From JAODBJ01 sp963782465 (lineage in GTDB: Bacteria > Actinomycetota > Acidimicrobiia > IMCC26256 > PALSA-610): a DNA stretch of 64,000 bases. The notes below the pieces were generated by a model that was not told the origin of the DNA, ran no database searches, and was given only the letters and a program-made list of their open reading frames with translations. A program made the translations under genes and the position numbers. Numbering within the stretch: position 1 is the stretch's first letter; every line of letters begins with the position of its first letter. Below are positions 53,918 to 61,486 of this stretch, one piece after another. Where the stretch lies: assembly GCA_963782465.1 (NCBI GenBank), contig CAWAJR010000007.1:372001-436000 (forward strand), in the 5' to 3' direction.

Positions 53918-56650
53918 ATGGACGGGCGGGCGGCGGACCTTGCTGGCCGGCGGGACGCCGAGGACGCCGTGGAACACGCGATGGCGTCGGCGCGGCGGGG
54001 AGCCGGAGCCGTCGTGCTCGTCGAGGCGCCGGCCGGGCTGGGGAAGTCGGTCGTCCTCGACACGTTCGCGGCGCGCGCCGATGAGGCCGGAGCCCAGTTG
54101 CGGCGGGCGACGGCTCGCGAGGTCGACTCGATCGGGGAGCAGGCACCCGTCGCCGCCACCCTCGGCATTCGCACCACCGGGGTGATCGCCGCGGGGCCCG
54201 ACGTGCCGACCGTCTTGGCCGGCGAAGCCCTCCCGGATGCGACCGCGGCGCTGGTGGACCGCGCGGTCGACGCGGCGGCCGCGCTCGCGGCCGACGGCCC
54301 CCTGGTCCTGTGCATCGACGACGCGCAATGGGCGACGCGCGGCGACATCGCGGTGATGCACACGCTGGCCCGGCGTACGCGCGCACTCCCGATCGTGCTC
54401 GCCATCGCGCTCCGGCCCCACCCACGCGGGCGCGATCTCGCCCGGCTGGTCGACGACCTCAGCCGCGACGGTGCCCGGCACGTCACGCTGGCGCCGCTGT
54501 CGCCTGACGACGTCGACCGGCTGCTCGCCACGCTGCTCGGCCACCCCCCCAGCGAGGAACTTCGGGGGCTCGCGGCGCGTGTCGGCGGGAACCCGTTCTA
54601 CCTCCGGGCACTGGTCGAGGCCCTTGACGCCGAAGGCCGCCTGGGTGCCGACGCAGCGGATCGCGCCGGCAGTGCGAGCGACGGAAGTGAGGTGCCGTTC
54701 GAGCTGCACGAACTGGTGCTGCGGCAGCTGGCGACCCTCGACGGTGATGCGATCGAACTGCTGCAGTTCGCCGCCGTGCTCGGTAGCGCCGTCGACGCGC
54801 GGGAACTCGCCGCGCTGTGCGGACGGAGCACCGTCGCCATGCTGGCCGATCTCGAACGCTGCCGACGCAGCGGCGTGCTCCGCCAGGACGGCCCGCACCT
54901 GCGCTTCGCCCACGACCTGGTCCGCGACGCGATCGTGCGCGACCTTCCCGACGAGGCGCGCCGCGCCATCCACGCGGAGGCCACACGGGTGCTCGCCGGG
55001 CTCCGCGCCGCGCCCGAGCGCGTTGCGTGGCACCGCGCCGGCGCTACGGCCGACCCCGCGCTCGCGGCGCAACTCGTCGACGAAGCCGGCGCGATCCTCG
55101 ACCAGGCGCCGGCCGCCGCCGCGATCCTGGCCGAACGGGCCGTGGCCCTCGGCACGGACCAGGGCGGCACCGCGGTGCTCGTCGAGGCACTGGCCCGATC
55201 GGGTCGAGCCGCGGAAGCGCTCACGGTGGCGCACGCCGAACCCGCGCCGGGCGTCGAACTGCAGGTCGCTGCCGCGTTCGCCGCGCTGCGCAGCGGGCGC
55301 GCGATCCACCCCGATGCCGTCGCCGTGCTCGACGGGGTGGCACGTACGTCGCCGCCCGGTGGCGCGCTGCCCGCGCAGATCGCCATCGCCCGCCTGCTCG
55401 CAGGTGATTTCGCCGGCGCCGACGCCCTTGCGTCGCGGATCGAAGGCGAAGCGGCGACGGCTGGGGTGTACGCGCTCGGTGCCCGGTCGTGGGTCGCGAG
55501 TTTCGCCGGCCGTTTCCGCGACGCCATCGCGTTCGCGGACCGCGCTGCCGGCACGGCCACGGCGGGGTCGGCCGACGCGGCCGTCGCCCAGTTCTTCCGC
55601 GGCATGGTGCTTCTCGACGCGGACCGGCTCGCCGACGCCGCCGATGCGTTCCGCGCCGGCCGGCAGGGCGCCGAACGCTGGCTGGCACCGTTGCTTCGCT
55701 TCGGCGCCGGGAGCGCGGCGTTCCTGGCCGGGCAATGGGGCAGCGCCGAGTCGGACCTCATTGCCGCAGTCGACGACGCCGGCGAAATCGGTTCGCTCCT
55801 CGCCGTCGGTGTCGCGCGCGCACACCTTGCGCAGATCGCGCTCGCCCGCGACGACGCCGCCCACGCGACCGACCACCTCGACCGCGCCGACGCCGGTTTC
55901 GCGGGTGGCGGCGCCGCGCTCGGGTTCGACTGGGTCGCGTCGACGCGCGCGCTGGAGCTCGAACGTCGCGGCCGGGCCCGCGAGGCGTTCGACACGCTCT
56001 CCGACGCTTGGGACCTCGACATCGCGCTCGGTCTGCGTAACGATCTGCGCACGCTCGGGCCCGTACTCGCCCGTCTCGCAACGACGCTCGGCGACCCCGC
56101 AAGGGGCGCGGCGGTTGTCTCGGCTCTCGAAGCCGTCGCCGCCGGCACCGACGTGGCCAGTGTCCGCGGCGCGGCCGAGCGGGCGCGCGCGTTGGTCGAT
56201 GGCGACGCTGCGCTCGCGCTGGTGGCCGCCGAGCGTTACCGCGGCTCACCGCGCGTCTACGAGCGGGCACACGCCCTGGTCGACGCCATGGACGTGTGCG
56301 CGTTCCGGGGGCTCGACGACGATGCCCGCGCGTGTTTCGACGAGGCGGCCGAGTACTTCACCGCGCTCGCGGCCACCGGCGATCTCCGAGACGCTCGTGC
56401 GCGCGCCCGGGCGCGCGGTATGCGCATGACCGTTTCCGCCGCCGCCGGCGGCGCACGGGCCGCCGAGAACCTGTCGCCGATCGAGGCACAGATCGCCGCG
56501 CTGGTTGCGAGGGGTCTGTCGAACCGCCGGATCGGCGACGAACTCCACCTCTCGCACCGTACGGTCGAGGGCCACCTCACGCGCATCTTCGCGAAGCTCG
56601 GTGTCCGGTCCCGTGTGGAACTCGTTGGGCGCGCGCACGACGCCGGCTGA
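53918..56650 (+). CDS. Large ATP-binding LuxR-family regulator
   Basis: 910 residues from the ATG at 53918; earlier frame is Arg/Pro noise. AAA/STAND: Walker A VEAPAGLGKSVV, Walker B PLVLCIDDAQW, then the winged and TPR-like helical region (residues 230-830) and C-terminal LuxR HTH (LSPIEAQIAALVARGLSNRRIGDELHLSHRTVEGHLTRIFAKLGV). Arrangement and size match the first regulator upstream, so the pair likely arose by duplication, though sequence has diverged. The ligand is unknown. No target operon is evident. Confidence 0.92.
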   Translation: MDGRAADLAGRRDAEDAVEHAMASARRGAGAVVLVEAPAGLGKSVVLDTFAARADEAGAQLRRATAREVDSIGEQAPVAATLGIRTTGVIAAGPDVPTVLAGEALPDATAALVDRAVDAAAALAADGPLVLCIDDAQWATRGDIAVMHTLARRTRALPIVLAIALRPHPRGRDLARLVDDLSRDGARHVTLAPLSPDDVDRLLATLLGHPPSEELRGLAARVGGNPFYLRALVEALDAEGRLGADAADRAGSASDGSEVPFELHELVLRQLATLDGDAIELLQFAAVLGSAVDARELAALCGRSTVAMLADLERCRRSGVLRQDGPHLRFAHDLVRDAIVRDLPDEARRAIHAEATRVLAGLRAAPERVAWHRAGATADPALAAQLVDEAGAILDQAPAAAAILAERAVALGTDQGGTAVLVEALARSGRAAEALTVAHAEPAPGVELQVAAAFAALRSGRAIHPDAVAVLDGVARTSPPGGALPAQIAIARLLAGDFAGADALASRIEGEAATAGVYALGARSWVASFAGRFRDAIAFADRAAGTATAGSADAAVAQFFRGMVLLDADRLADAADAFRAGRQGAERWLAPLLRFGAGSAAFLAGQWGSAESDLIAAVDDAGEIGSLLAVGVARAHLAQIALARDDAAHATDHLDRADAGFAGGGAALGFDWVASTRALELERRGRAREAFDTLSDAWDLDIALGLRNDLRTLGPVLARLATTLGDPARGAAVVSALEAVAAGTDVASVRGAAERARALVDGDAALALVAAERYRGSPRVYERAHALVDAMDVCAFRGLDDDARACFDEAAEYFTALAATGDLRDARARARARGMRMTVSAAAGGARAAENLSPIEAQIAALVARGLSNRRIGDELHLSHRTVEGHLTRIFAKLGVRSRVELVGRAHDAG

Positions 56651-56978
56651 TCCGGCCGCGAACCACTTGTCGGACGAGCGACTCGAGCAACGGGCGTCAT
56701 TCGCCGCGACAGGCGCGTCACCGCGGCCCGGTCGAATGGCGGCACGCGAAGGGCGTCTCCGCCGGTCCGTGGTAGTGGTGGTGAGTCGGCCTGTACGCCG
56801 GGCATCGGCCGGTTGAGGACATTTCCGCAGGTCAGAGGCTTGCGCAGGGGCGTCGAGTCCTCAATCAGTCCTCAGCGCATCACGCTGACCTGCCCGCAGA
56901 GGCCTTCAAGGCGCTGGAGCTGCTGCCGATAGTTACTACAATAGGCTAGGCAATAGAGTCATCGATTGGAAGGCGCTC
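56651..56978. other. Gap upstream of the toxin-antitoxin pair
   Basis: 328 bp without a gene. It shows three TGAGGAC/GTCCTCA-type motifs between 56813 and 56873 and falls from GC-rich to mixed composition near 56920. It marks the left edge of the accessory-looking segment; no integrase, tRNA or duplicated attachment site was found. Confidence 0.45.
56939..56956 (+). promoter_or_regulatory. Direct-repeat operator candidate of the antitoxin promoter
   Basis: CAATAG occurs at 56939-56944 and 56951-56956, a 12-bp period (about one helix turn), within an AT-rich stretch including TAGTTACTACAATAG. It lies 23 bp before the antitoxin ATG, the expected site of autoregulation. Confidence 0.4.
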
Positions 56979-57380
56979 ATGACACCTGCGGCCGCAACCG
57001 ACATCGGCGTCGCATGGGAGAAGGCCCACAAGGAGTCGGTGACGGCATCGACGCGCGCCAAGGCCGCCTACTTGCTCGAGGCGGTTGGGCCGCGCATCGG
57101 CGCCGCGGCGCTCGGCCTCGCCGACGCGCGCCAACTGAAGCGGTGGGCGAAGGAGGACGAGGAACCGCGAGAAATGCTCGTCGCGCAGCGCCTCGATGCG
57201 CTGTTCTGGATCGTGCGTGCAATCGACGCGGTGTATTCGAACGCAGTCGCGGTGCGGTTCCTCCGTTCCTCCAATCCAGAACTCGCGGACGGCGCGCCGT
57301 TCAGCGTGCTCGCAACTGCAGCCGATGGTGACGACATTCGGCGCGCGCTGACTGCAACCCGGGCGTTCCTCGAAGGCTGA
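56979..57380 (+). CDS. Xre/MbcA/ParS-type antitoxin
   Basis: 133 residues. N-terminal helices (KAAYLLEAVGPRIGAAALGLADARQLKRWAKEDEEP) form an HTH like the Xre-type antitoxin; the C-terminal half (RLDALFWIVRAIDAVYSNAVAVRFLRSSNPEL and the last helix) resembles the DUF2384 toxin-binding domain with its RFL...NPxL pattern. The gene directly precedes the RES-domain gene, as in RES-Xre modules such as mycobacterial MbcTA. It should neutralise the toxin and repress the promoter. Confidence 0.82.
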   Translation: MTPAAATDIGVAWEKAHKESVTASTRAKAAYLLEAVGPRIGAAALGLADARQLKRWAKEDEEPREMLVAQRLDALFWIVRAIDAVYSNAVAVRFLRSSNPELADGAPFSVLATAADGDDIRRALTATRAFLEG

Positions 57381-57384
57381 GCGG

Positions 57385-58105
57385 ATGCTCCAGGCGGATC
57401 AGATCGCGGCGGCGTACGCGGTGTACCCGAGTGCCGGCACACTCCGCGTGCACCCAGTGCCCGAGATGCTGCTGTCACCCGAACCGGAGCGGCCGGGATT
57501 GAACCGATTCGACGACCCCGACGGCCGGGTCGCAGTGCGTTACACGGCGACTCGGGTTGATCGGTTGTTTGCGCGAGGCGATGGCGCGATTCCGGCCGAA
57601 CCCCGCCGCCGAAGCAACGCTCGCCAAGATCGTCGGGATCGATGAGGATGACTTCGATCCGACGCTCGAGGATCTGGAAGCAGTTGCGCACTGGCTTGGT
57701 GCGCAACGCGTCGGCACTGTGCGCGCAACGTCGATCGGCCCCTTCGCCGACGTCGAGCGCGACGAATTGCTGGTCGGTCTCGACAAGCACCCGAAGGTCC
57801 GCACGGCACTCGCCGCGCTCGACCATGCGGCGAGGCTCGACGTCGCGTGGGTCCGTCTCGGCGGCACGATCGGCAGACCGGTGAGCCAAGCGGTTGGCGT
57901 CGCGGTTCGAGAGTGGATCGCTGACGCGCTCGGAATCGGCTACCGCTCACGACTCGCGACGGACGAACCATGCTGGGCGATCTGGGACACGACTGCCGTC
58001 GACGTCACGAGCGTCGCACTCGACCCGAACGACCTTCTCCATCGCGATGCCGTGCGCACCGTCTGCGCTGCGTACGAAATCGAACTGCCAAGTGCTTGGC
58101 AGTGA
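57385..58105 (+). CDS. RES-domain toxin, frameshifted near the middle of its first half
   Basis: Frame one (57385 on) begins MLQADQIAAAYAVYPSAGTLRV and contains the RES start RPGLNRFDDPDGRVAVRYTATR; at about 57552-57556 (ACTCGGGTTG) one extra G diverts it. Frame two resumes as LIGCLREAMARFRPNPAAEATLA and runs to 58105. Restored, the protein has about 239 residues. The C-terminal part has GIGYRSRLATDEPCWAIWD, matching the RES pattern (GxxYxSR..wAlfd). Family members deplete NAD+. If the break is real the toxin is inactive; a homopolymer error is equally likely, especially as the antitoxin is intact. Confidence 0.78.
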
Positions 58106-58125
58106 GGGGCGATCGGCGAGGAGGA

Positions 58126-59694
58126 TCAGGGGAGTACTTCATCCTCGGGTTCGGTCGCTGCGCCGCCTGAGGCTTGCGATCGTTCGTGGTCGAGTCGGTC
58201 GTGTGCTCCATCCCATGTGACGAGTGGCGTTTCGGCGTCGTGTTGCTTCTCATCGTCGGCCCGCTTGTCGGCGCTATCGGCTTTGTCGGCTTTATCGTTG
58301 GGCGCGTCTTCAAGCTCGTCAGCGAGCCGTTCGGTGTTCTCGAGGTCTTGGGTGAGGGCGCCTTCGGTCGCTTCTTCGAGGTCGCTGGCAGGTGGCGCGA
58401 GGTCGAGGCCGGCGTCTTCTGCGGCGCTGCGTCCGCTCTTTGGGAGTTGCGGTGCACGTGGTGTCCAGGCTCGGACTTGTTGGAGCACTTCTGCGTAGAA
58501 GCCGTCGATCGCTGCGAGGACGGAGTCGATGAACGCCCCACGGCCGGTCGTACGCTTGGTTCCCAGCGGTGACGTCGCGGCGATACGAAAGCTGCGTAGC
58601 TCGCGTTGCTGATCGACGATCAAAAGGTTGGGTTCTTGGCGTACGACGCTCAGTAGCTCGCTCGCCGAAGTGCCGCGGCCGCTCGTCATGGCGTCGATTC
58701 GCAGATTGTCGTGCGCGTCGACGAGTTGGCGGAGCAACCAGTTCACACGCGTCGTCGGCCGTCCTTCGCGAGGTGCGTCAACATCGACTGCAACGGTGAC
58801 GCGGTTCGCTCTCAGGTCGGCGACGATCTCGAGCGGCGCAACAGCATCGGGGATCCGAAGTTCGCCGGTAAGTGCCCCGGCCGTCACGAGCGACTTGGCC
58901 TGCGCGGCGATCAAGGCTGCGGGGTCGGCGAGTTCTTTGCGAGAGAGAACGACTTCGACTCGCGCGCCGAGCTCGCGTCCGAGTCGCAGCGACGCGAACC
59001 GCAGGAGCTGTTCCCAACGGGACACCACTTCGGCGAGTCCTTTGTCGTTCGCTCGCAGTGTGCCCGCGGTGATTGCTTCTCGGATCCCGACCCACGCGGT
59101 GCCCATGTCGGCAAAGTCGAGTGCCCCCGACTTCGGATGTTCGAGGTAGCGGATCAGTTCGCCGAGTATCCAAGCCTGGTCAGGATCGGAGACGCCGCGA
59201 TGCACGCGTTGCGTGATCGCGACGCTCAGCACCTCTGCCCATGAGAGATGGAACAGCGATACCCGTCGCAGTTTGCGACGATCGACGGAGATCGGGTGAA
59301 CGCCGGGTGCCGGTGCCATCTGGTTCGAGATCGTCAGGACGACATCGAGGCCTTGCTCCCGAGCGACGTCGAGGTACGCCTCGATCTGTTCGCGTTTGAG
59401 TTCCATCGAACCGGTCTTGACCTCGATCAACGCGGTCCAGGTACGACCGCCTCGGGACGTCTCGAGTACGCCGTCGGGGATCACGGTTCGGTCACCGAGC
59501 TTGAAGGGAACCTCGATGTAGCCGGCAATGGCGCCCGCCGGCGCGCCGAGCGGCCGCACGATGGCAGCACCGAACTCACGGACCGCAGTCACTACCGACA
59601 ACAACGCCGAAGTCGCACGTCGCTCGGCGTCGTCGGAGCCCGAGATCCCGCTCGTTGGGATCAAACGCGCCACTTGCCAATGATCGTCGGCCAT
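58126..59694 (-). CDS. PD-(D/E)XK nuclease-like protein, actinobacterial conserved family
   Basis: 522 residues from the ATG at 59694 (MADDHWQVARLIPTSG). Residues 60-130 have the PD-(D/E)XK pattern: EVPFKLGDRTVIPDGVL, then ALIEVKTGSMELKREQIEAYLDVAREQGLDVVLTISN. The E-x-K in IEVKTG with the preceding Asp of IPDG is the nuclease core; the rest (WAEVLSVAIT, YLEHPKSGALDF) is a family-specific region. The C-terminus is an acidic, low-complexity tail (residues 455-522). The family is known from streptomycetes with unknown function, and resembles phage-defence or repair nucleases. It faces the toxin gene. Confidence 0.75.
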   Translation of the reverse strand: MADDHWQVARLIPTSGISGSDDAERRATSALLSVVTAVREFGAAIVRPLGAPAGAIAGYIEVPFKLGDRTVIPDGVLETSRGGRTWTALIEVKTGSMELKREQIEAYLDVAREQGLDVVLTISNQMAPAPGVHPISVDRRKLRRVSLFHLSWAEVLSVAITQRVHRGVSDPDQAWILGELIRYLEHPKSGALDFADMGTAWVGIREAITAGTLRANDKGLAEVVSRWEQLLRFASLRLGRELGARVEVVLSRKELADPAALIAAQAKSLVTAGALTGELRIPDAVAPLEIVADLRANRVTVAVDVDAPREGRPTTRVNWLLRQLVDAHDNLRIDAMTSGRGTSASELLSVVRQEPNLLIVDQQRELRSFRIAATSPLGTKRTTGRGAFIDSVLAAIDGFYAEVLQQVRAWTPRAPQLPKSGRSAAEDAGLDLAPPASDLEEATEGALTQDLENTERLADELEDAPNDKADKADSADKRADDEKQHDAETPLVTWDGAHDRLDHERSQASGGAATEPEDEVLP

Positions 59695-60628
59695 GTCTCG
59701 ACCTTCCCACGACTTGTCGCGACTGCCCTTGGCCGAACTCGGAAGCTGCGCGCTCCAACAACCGGTGCGGGTGTCGCTCACCCCACATGCAAGCGGCCCT
59801 TGCTTAGCGCGCGCTGGCCTCGACCGCCAGGTGCTCGAAGCAGAACGCGTTGATGAGCTTCTCTGACGCGGCCGTCAACGACCGCTGGTCTCCACGCGCT
59901 CCAGGGTCGCACGGCGTGGCGGGTCTTGCGCGAAGTCGAGCGGAGTGCCAAAGGACGCGATGCGCGACTGGTCAGGACCCCGGGGCGGTTCTACCGCAGA
60001 ACCGACAATACGAGCCGTCGGCCGCAGCATCAGCGCTGCGCGTTGTTCCGACCGCAAAGGGCGGGAGGCTCGACGAGACAGTCGTTCCCCGCCGTCCGTG
60101 ACGAGGATCGGCTTCGTTGGTGGCCGCCCTGCGCAGGGCCGTCAAGACCTCTAGCACGGGAGGATCTGTCGGCGACGCTAGCGGCGGCAGTGGAGGTCAG
60201 CTGCGCAAGCCGATGCAGTCGCCGCAGCGGCGGATCACTTCACCGCTGAGGCGGCCGCGGCTTACGCGGCCTCTGCGCGAACCTGTGGCCCTTGCATCGA
60301 TGCGGCGGGTGTGTCCAACACCGTGGCTAACGTCGCGACCGCCGTTGGTGCGGCCGCACGGTGCAAACAAGCGGGCGTCTTCACGGGCGCCTGCGGGACC
60401 GCTTCCATCAAGGCGGCAACCGTCATCGGTCTCACGCGAAATCTTGTAGTGGTGGCAGCTACCCTCAAGACGTTGTTCGATCTCAGCCAACTCCGATTTC
60501 GGCGCTCCTGGTAGCGAGGTCTATTTGGGTCCCGATAGTCCTGGCCACAACGGCTGCTTTCCGAGCCGAAATGGTCGGCGCTTCGCTTGCTGCTTGTTAG
60601 CTCAGCACCACCATAGAAGGGCACGGTC
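59695..60628. other. Gene-poor accessory sequence, probably decayed
   Basis: About 930 bp with only short, overlapping and Arg-rich frames. Codon bias typical of the neighbours is missing. One fragment on the plus strand looks protein-like (60182-60514, listed separately). No IS end or RNA gene recognised. Probably a remnant of a deleted element between the nuclease-like gene and the IS3 piece. Confidence 0.5.
60182..60514 (+). pseudogene. Fragment of an Ala-rich protein, possibly a polymorphic-toxin remnant
   Basis: An open frame of 110 codons bounded by TAG at 60179 and lacking any ATG upstream; only a GTG at 60311 starts it. Translation shows AAAADHFTAEAAAAYAASARTCGPC and NTVANVATAVGAA, resembling the helical linkers of secreted polymorphic toxins. 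A small two-TM protein follows at 60629. Decay or a missing upstream frame is likely. Confidence 0.3.
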
Positions 60629-60850
60629 GTGTTAGGGGCAGTAATCAGTGGCAACACAGACCTGATTATTATCGGCCTCGCTATGTCGGCGTTTACTTAC
60701 GTTCACCGTATTTGGCAGCGTCGCCGGCTTCCGCGCCAACCTCGTCCGTTCGCTCGCGCGATTATTGTTTCGCACATTCGGGCGGATACGATCCTCTTCT
60801 TCTTGGGAATTGCGCTCGCCACATTCGGTGTGGTGAAAGCCATTGTGTAG
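60629..60850 (+). CDS. Small two-TM membrane protein
   Basis: 73 residues, GTG start after GAAGGGCACGG. Hydrophobic segments at residues 10-25 (LIIIGLAMSAFTYV) and 52-72 (TILFFLGIALATFGVV) flank a basic stretch RRRLPRQPRPF. The coding stretch is noticeably AT-richer than anything else in the window, a sign of transfer. It could be an immunity or holin-like protein of the decayed element; function unknown. Confidence 0.5.
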   Translation: MLGAVISGNTDLIIIGLAMSAFTYVHRIWQRRRLPRQPRPFARAIIVSHIRADTILFFLGIALATFGVVKAIV

Positions 60851-60964
60851 CTTTAGGCTATTAAGGAGTCTAGGACTCGCGGCGTCGCTCGTGCTCTTGA
60901 GACTCACATTTCGCGCACCAAACGAGGGCTAGGAATCGAACCACTCGGTCACGCGAACTGGAGT

Positions 60965-61400
60965 TGACCCAGTCTTCTTGGACACTTGATCCTGTGCGTT
61001 GCGCATGGGAAGGAGTGTCGGGATGGGTCGTCCATCGAAGTGCCCGGAGGAGTTCCGGCGTAAGGCGGTCGCGTTGTGCCGTTCGTCGGGTCGGTCTCGG
61101 GCTGAAGTCGCGAAATCGTTGGGGATCAGTGACGGTTCGCTCGCCGCGTGGTCGAAGGCAGCCGAACGCGACGAGGCGCCGGGCGCGCTCGACCCGTCGG
61201 AGCGGGCGGAGCTCGAACGGTGCGTACGGAGAACAAGGAGCTGCAGATGGATCGCGAGGATCCCGCGCAAGGCAGCCGCGTACTTCGCGCAGGAGACGAT
61301 AGGTGCGTCGCAGGTTCGTCTCAGAGCGTGCCAGCAAGCTCCTGGTCCAGCGGCTCTCGTCTTCGCCTTCGATCATGGCGTCTTCGAACCCCGCTGCTGA
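60965..61400 (+). mobile_element. IS3-family insertion sequence remnant (left end and orfA)
   Basis: TGACCCAGTCTTCTTGGACAC at 60965 looks like an IS3 terminal repeat. The orfA frame (from about 61023, MGRPSKCPEEFRRKAVALCRSSG) has the IS3 HTH RSRAEVAKSLGISDGSLAAWSKAAERDEAPGALDPSERAELER, but is interrupted by two compensating shifts: RTENKELQMDRE is in the second frame and RKAAAYFAQETIG back in the first. The catalytic orfB (DDE) and the right end are absent. This is a dead fragment and marks the right part of the accessory segment. Confidence 0.75.
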
Positions 61401-61434
61401 CCGCGAGCGGTTCGCTCGTGCCCCCGGGGTCCAT

Positions 61435-61471
61435 GCGTCGCTCAACCGTCATAGTGCTGGTTGAGCGACGC
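61435..61471 (-). terminator. Terminator of the large surface protein gene
   Basis: GCGTCGCTCAACC (61435-61447) pairs perfectly with GGTTGAGCGACGC (61459-61471), 11-nt loop, 16 bp past the stop of the minus-strand gene that fills the end of the window. Confidence 0.75.
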
Positions 61472-61486
61472 TGGTGGTCGGGAGCG

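Noticed and set aside
52265..55876. Very long minus-strand open frame (1203 codons) opposite the two LuxR regulators
   Set aside because: It lies antisense to two genes with clear AAA and LuxR motifs, and its translation is low-complexity Arg/Gly/Glu; a high-GC shadow.
60999..61400. IS3 orfA as an intact gene
   Set aside because: Two frame changes inside the conserved coiled-coil region and absence of orfB and the right end show a remnant.
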